The notes under the pieces were generated by a model that saw nothing but the letters and a program-made list of their open reading frames with translations, had not been told where the DNA came from and did no database searches. Shown here piece after piece: positions 59,188 through 64,000 of a stretch of DNA of 64,000 bases. Both the position numbers and the translations under genes were made by a program. How positions within the stretch are numbered: the first letter of the stretch is position 1; each line of letters starts with the position of its first letter. Source of the stretch: Odiellus spinosus (taxonomy: Eukaryota > Arthropoda > Arachnida > Opiliones > Phalangiidae); contig OY987225.1 in the NCBI GenBank assembly GCA_963920705.1, positions 3,112,501-3,176,500 on the forward strand. The letters are read 5' to 3'.

Positions 59188-60199
59188 ATCGAGCTACATT
59201 GGGTTCTATGGTTCATTTTAAGACGAAAATGTTGTATGACCTTTTTTACGTACGTGGCGCCGTTAAAGAGTTAAGAAATGAATTTTGTGCGGATAAACAC
59301 TTAACGTGCATTAATAAACGTATACTCAATGGTAAAATACGCTTTAGGTGGTATTTTATAAAGCGCGCGCCCTTTATAAAATGTTAAGCGTATTTTATTA
59401 TTGAGTTTATCCGATTTCGAGTTCGTGCTATATCCACCTATTTTATAGTACAAAAATAAACAGACAATTCATATGTATAAGAATTATTTTATACGACTTC
59501 ATTCTCTAGATAACGGATCTAGTTCCTTCATTACAAAAGTAAAATTCATACTACAGACCAATGTCATCTCTAATTTCTCAATAATGTATAACGCAGAAAA
59601 GTTTAGACTCTGAAAATCATACATTTTGAAACCTGAAAAATATTCAATATTTTCTATAGTTAACTCGATTACAAGTAATTCTCTAAGCTCGACTGATTTT
59701 ACTATAGTTTTAAATACTTTTGTAGTTACTTTTATGTAAATCATGTCAAAAATTACGCTGCAGCACCAGATCGCCTTCCAGCGCACTATTTTGATAAAGA
59801 CGTTTTAATTTTTAAAGTTACGAGTGAACGTTAACTTTAGACATTCGACATTATTTGAACGACTATCGAACAAACTATCGGACGGACCCGTAACCAGGAT
59901 GTTTATGTAGGGTTCGGAGGGGGCGCAATTAGGCACCGTGAGATGCCAATTTTTACTATAAACAATAACCAAGTCAAATATCAGTTTTTAAAGTAACTTT
60001 TACAACCTAATTATAGAACAACGCTACGTAATTTTTGGGTATATATGATAAATTGAGCATACATATCGAAAAGCAGTATATTATTAGTATGTTTTAATCA
60101 TCTGTGTATAAATGAAATATTGGTCTTACAAAGGAAATCAGCGAGGCTTTTCTATTTTAAATACATCGAAATCTAATTCTCCGGTTAAATGTTTAACGT

Positions 60200-60545
60200 A
60201 GGCTTATAGAGTTAGGTGGAGTTTCTCTCCCTCCAACCAATCGTGTAATGCCCTGCCTTCCAACGAACAAAATACTTGTGGCATGCTGTATGCCACGCTC
60301 CACGTTTGTCACATCGCGCGATTTTATTGCGCATGACATGTCACGTGCCACGAGTATTTTGATCGCTTGAAGGCAGGGCGTTACACGATTTGTTGGAGGG
60401 ACAGATCAGTGAAATCTGGATCTAGTTTAATTTTTAAAATCCAAGGGATATATTTCCTGAAATATTAACTACCCGGATAGGTCTAAGTAGAAGAATCGAT
60501 GAAAAGGGACTGTAATTTTTCGTACAAATCGTCACCATTCTTTAT
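60200..60545. mobile_element. Palindromic MITE, half copy (right arm)
   Basis: Counterpart of 29,340-29,775. One flank and the central TCCCTCCAAC-bounded palindrome are present. The other outer flank is missing. Confidence 0.7.
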
Positions 60546-61364
60546 GATTTATCGACAACTTTAGGGTGTTATTAAATTTAAAAAAATTAAAAATGAAAGG
60601 CAATTACTAACAGTCATATACCCTTAGATAGATACGAGTCATACGACGGAGATACAAGCTTGCCAGAAAAAGACCCCTTTCATCCCCGTTAGCAACTAGT
60701 GAGCCAGTAATATTGCAGCTTCATTTACAAGCAAAAATAAGTATAATAAGGAACCACTCTTACTGTGACTGCGGGAATAAAGTTATTAAGGTCAAGGAGA
60801 ACGACACTAGTGCATTTTAATACTTAAAATTCGAACACTTGAGGGTGCACTTAATTTTGTTGAGGTGGCACAATTTTTATAGAGGGAGCTGGGCCCCCTC
60901 GGTGGTTACGGGCCCGCGTAGTGGGAGCGAATAGAGTTTGATTATCCAAATAAATATTAATAAAATAACGAAATATGACGGAATGACGTCCAAGCCTGAA
61001 AATACCAGATAAAATCCATGTTGGAAAAGATTGAAAATTAAACATAAAGAAATAAAGAGTAAACATAATACTGTAATTAAAACGAACATATCTCAGTTAT
61101 GCCTTTTTAGTTAATAATAAACTATATACATACATATATTTAATTGTTAATGAATATCAAAAAAACTAGCACTTTATTCCAAATGGAACAAAATGATGAA
61201 CGTTTATATATTTTGTGTTTTAAATATGTTTTTTATGTTATAATTTATTAATCACAAAATACATTGTCCTGGTCTTTCAGTGTTTTCAGTTTTAATTGAC
61301 GAATTCGGACTGTCCATACTCATAAACCAACTTCTAGGGGCTAAGTACAAATATAATGATGAAT

Positions 61365-61555
61365 TATCGCGATAGATAGCGCGCCTGCCCCTCACTCTAT
61401 CTCTCGCTCTCGTACCTATCCACGCATTACACCCGTTGCTATTGGAAACGCGTAGAGGGGAGGAATTATCGATCGCCTAGTTTGTCTCTCTCGTCATAGC
61501 GTAGCCAATCAGAATAGGATCAGAATGGGAACTACAACATCTCGGCGCGTAAAGA
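61365..61555 (+). promoter_or_regulatory. Promoter-like GC-rich block in the right arm (candidate)
   Basis: Mirror of 28,318-28,520. The CTCTATCTCTCGCTCTCG tract, X-box-like motif (changed at one base against the left arm), AGCCAATCAG CCAAT box and the downstream ATG context (ACTGCAATGGAGG near 61,567) are kept. Confidence 0.3.
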
Positions 61556-62407
61556 GTGTACTGCAATGGAGGCTGCCCCTGCAAGTTCCTCTTCAATTCC
61601 GAATTCGTCTATTATAGTAGTCACTGTCTCTGTTTTAGACCGACAAATTTAGTTCATAGGAAAGACCTAATTTGTCGCACTGTTAATAGACTTTTTAACA
61701 ACTATAATAAATTCCAATTTAAAAATGACTCACAAGTGGTACAAATTAGTTGAAAAAATCAACAATTGTCATACCTGGAGGTATGCAATTGCCTATAAAT
61801 TTTTATAATTTGTATACCAACTTTTATAAAATAAGATTATTCATCTAATTTTAAGTAAAATTAATAGCATAACATATTTAAACTCTCTTAGATATTAACT
61901 GATATTTTTAATCGTTTACTACCTGATGGTTTTTACGCTGTTCTCTAACTGATTTATGTGGTTGAAATTGCCGATACTATGTATTATTTTGTAGGTACAA
62001 TGAAAATATATTCTATATATCCATACATAAATTTTTAATTAGGCCACTTTTCTGATAAGGTTTGGGTTTTAAATACTTAATAATCAAAATCAATTAAAAA
62101 CGGACGGTATCAAATTATTTACGAAGGTAAACGTGACTCTATTCGCTCCCTTAAGATATCTCGATCAATTTTAATTACGCCAAGAAATAGATTACTAGAA
62201 CTAATACCTAAGAACGCGTCAAATATTGATTAGTTACGGTATGAGTGTGAAACTACCAACATTCATCGTTAATATGGTACAATGTTTCACAATTATAAAA
62301 ATAAAGTTTCTTCTCACCTCAAAAAATGTAATTACATTATAATTTAAATCTTTCCAATATTTGTATCACAAAAATAATAACAAGAGGTATCCAGACAGTC
62401 TGGATAA

Positions 62408-62746
62408 ACGTGGAGTGATGGTCAATCGAGTACTCGGTAACCGCGTAAAAATGTAATTCTTACCCGCGCAAAAAAATAAATCAAAAAATAAATAAATGGA
62501 GAAAGGATTCTTCGTACGTCCGCGGCAGATGGCGCCAGGGTCTCTGCATCTATATAAGCTCCCGTAACTCTCAATTGTCGAGAAAGAAGGTAGAACAACA
62601 ACGCGACGCCACGCCACGACGTGCCCTTTTTTAGGAGCGACGCGAAGGGGAGTAAACGCGCTGAAAGCTACGATCCTTCCCCCTACTACATCTGTATTTC
62701 GAGTCATCTTTTTATAACGTTGAGCGATGACGTCATCACTCCACGT
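62408..62746. mobile_element. Short TIR element in the right arm
   Basis: Mirror of 27,119-27,456. TIRs ACGTGGAGTGATG and CATCACTCCACGT are intact. Confidence 0.75.
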
Positions 62747-63344
62747 AAAAATGGATCTTTTTGCGATAAAAGAAAAAAAACCCTAAAATATTAAAGACAA
62801 ATTATTCACTTTTAAAATCTACATGCAAGTTGAACGTTTACATGAATTTTTTCACGATTATTTTTCTATATTGTTATGGGAATTTAAAGTATCGGAATTT
62901 TGCTGGAAATTAAATGTACTACTTATAGTTGATGAACCTATACTTAACATTTTTAATTTTAGTTGTACCATGTTATACTGATCACTAAGGGAGAAGTAAG
63001 CGAATAATATAAATTACATATTTTTTTGAACTTGTTACAGAAAAATGGAACTTCGGAAAAAAAGGTTTCACGTAAATTCTGGAATAAGTTGAAATATTTA
63101 ATGGGTTAGTTGTTTAACTGAGGAAAATTCACATAGAAAAAAACGGTAGTCTTAGGAAATCATCACTCTTAGCAAAGTTTCAGTCTTGTTTTGTTTAATT
63201 AAAATCAGGATCAAGTTTATTGGAGTAGACATATTTGATTGACTCTTTATCGATCAACAACGAAGCAGTTTGATCGAGTCCCAAATTATCGCCAAGAATA
63301 TTTTATTCAATCCTTTTTGATCGACATCGATTGGAATTAGATCA

Positions 63345-64000
63345 AACGGACCTTTGTCGATCATTTGATATTCGTTCAAAACAACCCCTTGTATCGTCCA
63401 TCATTTGGTATTCGATCAAATGAACCCTTGTCCATCATTTGGGATTCGATCAAATGGACTCCGTGTCCATCATTTGTGATTCGATCAAATGGACCTCTTT
63501 TCCATTTTTTTTGATTCGACAAATGGACCCCTTGACCATCATTTGGGATTCGATCAAATGGACCCATTGTCCATCATTTTTGATTCGATCAAATGGAACC
63601 CTTGTCCATCATTTGGGATTCGATCAAATGGACCCATTGTCCATCATTTTTGATTCGATCAAATGGAACCCTTGTCCATCATTTGGGATTCGATCAAATG
63701 GACCCATTGTCCATCATTTTTGATTCGATCAAATGGACCTTTATTCCATCATTTTTGATTCGATCAAATGAACCCTTGTCCATCATTTGGGATTCGATCA
63801 AATGGACTCCGTGTCCATCATTTGTGATTCGATCAAATGGACCTCTTTTCCATCATTTGTGATTCGATGAAATGGACCTCTTTTCCATTTTTTTTGATTC
63901 GACAAATGGACCCCTTGACCATCATTTGGGATTCGATCAAATGGACCCATTGTCCATCATTTTTGATTCGATCAAATGGAACCCTTGTCCATCATTTGGG
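63345..64000 (-). repeat. 35-bp minisatellite (outer end of the right arm)
   Basis: Inverted copy of the array at 26,075-26,530, longer here (at least 18 units) and cut by the window edge. Part of it shows a larger duplication: the units at 63,430-63,560 recur at about 63,780-63,930. Confidence 0.95.

Larger units (their letters stand above)
59188..64000 (-). repeat. Right arm of the giant inverted repeat
   Basis: Inverted complement of 26,075-30,811. It starts at TAGGATCGAGCTACATTGGG (left counterpart GATCCTA near 30,805). It keeps all the landmarks of the left arm in mirrored order. The main difference is at the palindromic MITE, where about 140 bp of the left arm is replaced by about 16 bp. 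It runs to the window end in the 35-bp minisatellite, so the true end is not seen. Confidence 0.95.

Overview
The window looks like AT-rich arthropod, most likely insect, nuclear DNA. The evidence is a spliced chitin synthase, a synaptotagmin-type C2B exon, and transposons typical of insects (BEL/Pao, Penelope-like, CR1-like LINEs, a Tc1/mariner-type transposase). Gene density is very low. Most of the DNA is introns, dead transposons and several classes of tandem repeat. There is no bacterial, plasmid or CRISPR content.

Region 1 (1-14,440): seven exons of a divergent chitin synthase on the minus strand, reconstructed here with matching splice phases at every junction. They include a 47-nt micro-exon and a GC-AG intron. 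The introns hold a BEL/Pao fossil, a pair of related MITEs, two other TIR elements and the 5' part of a CR1-like LINE. Region 2 (14,440-26,070): a 103-copy 14-bp minisatellite, an unrecognised plus-strand coding region (17,780-19,022), a foldback element split by a GC-rich insertion with a 15-bp target duplication, a decayed DDE transposase, a 20-bp tandem array, a Penelope-like element with RT and GIY-YIG domains, and the last exon of a synaptotagmin-family gene.

Region 3 (26,075-64,000) is the most unusual part. Two inverted arms of about 4.7 kb (26,075-30,811 and 59,188-64,000 or beyond) are nearly identical where I compared them. They flank roughly 28 kb made almost wholly of a 63-bp satellite whose monomer carries a perfect 26-bp palindrome around a KpnI site. 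The satellite lies in plus orientation (31.26-42.43 kb), then minus (42.43-52.44 kb), then plus again (52.44-58.79 kb). It shows higher-order repeats of 867, 1,377, 1,778 and 502 bp. A CR1-like LINE lacking its 3' part sits inside the first plus block. The outer ends of both arms carry a 35-bp minisatellite. The whole resembles a very large foldback-type structure. I see no transposase in it, so how it moved or grew is unknown.

The two recognisable host genes have no visible functional link. The chitin synthase 5' exons should lie to the right of 14.4 kb and the synaptotagmin 5' exons to the left of 23.9 kb. The genes must therefore interleave, or one or both are partial. Open frames inside the satellites are by-products of repeat lengths and are not genes.
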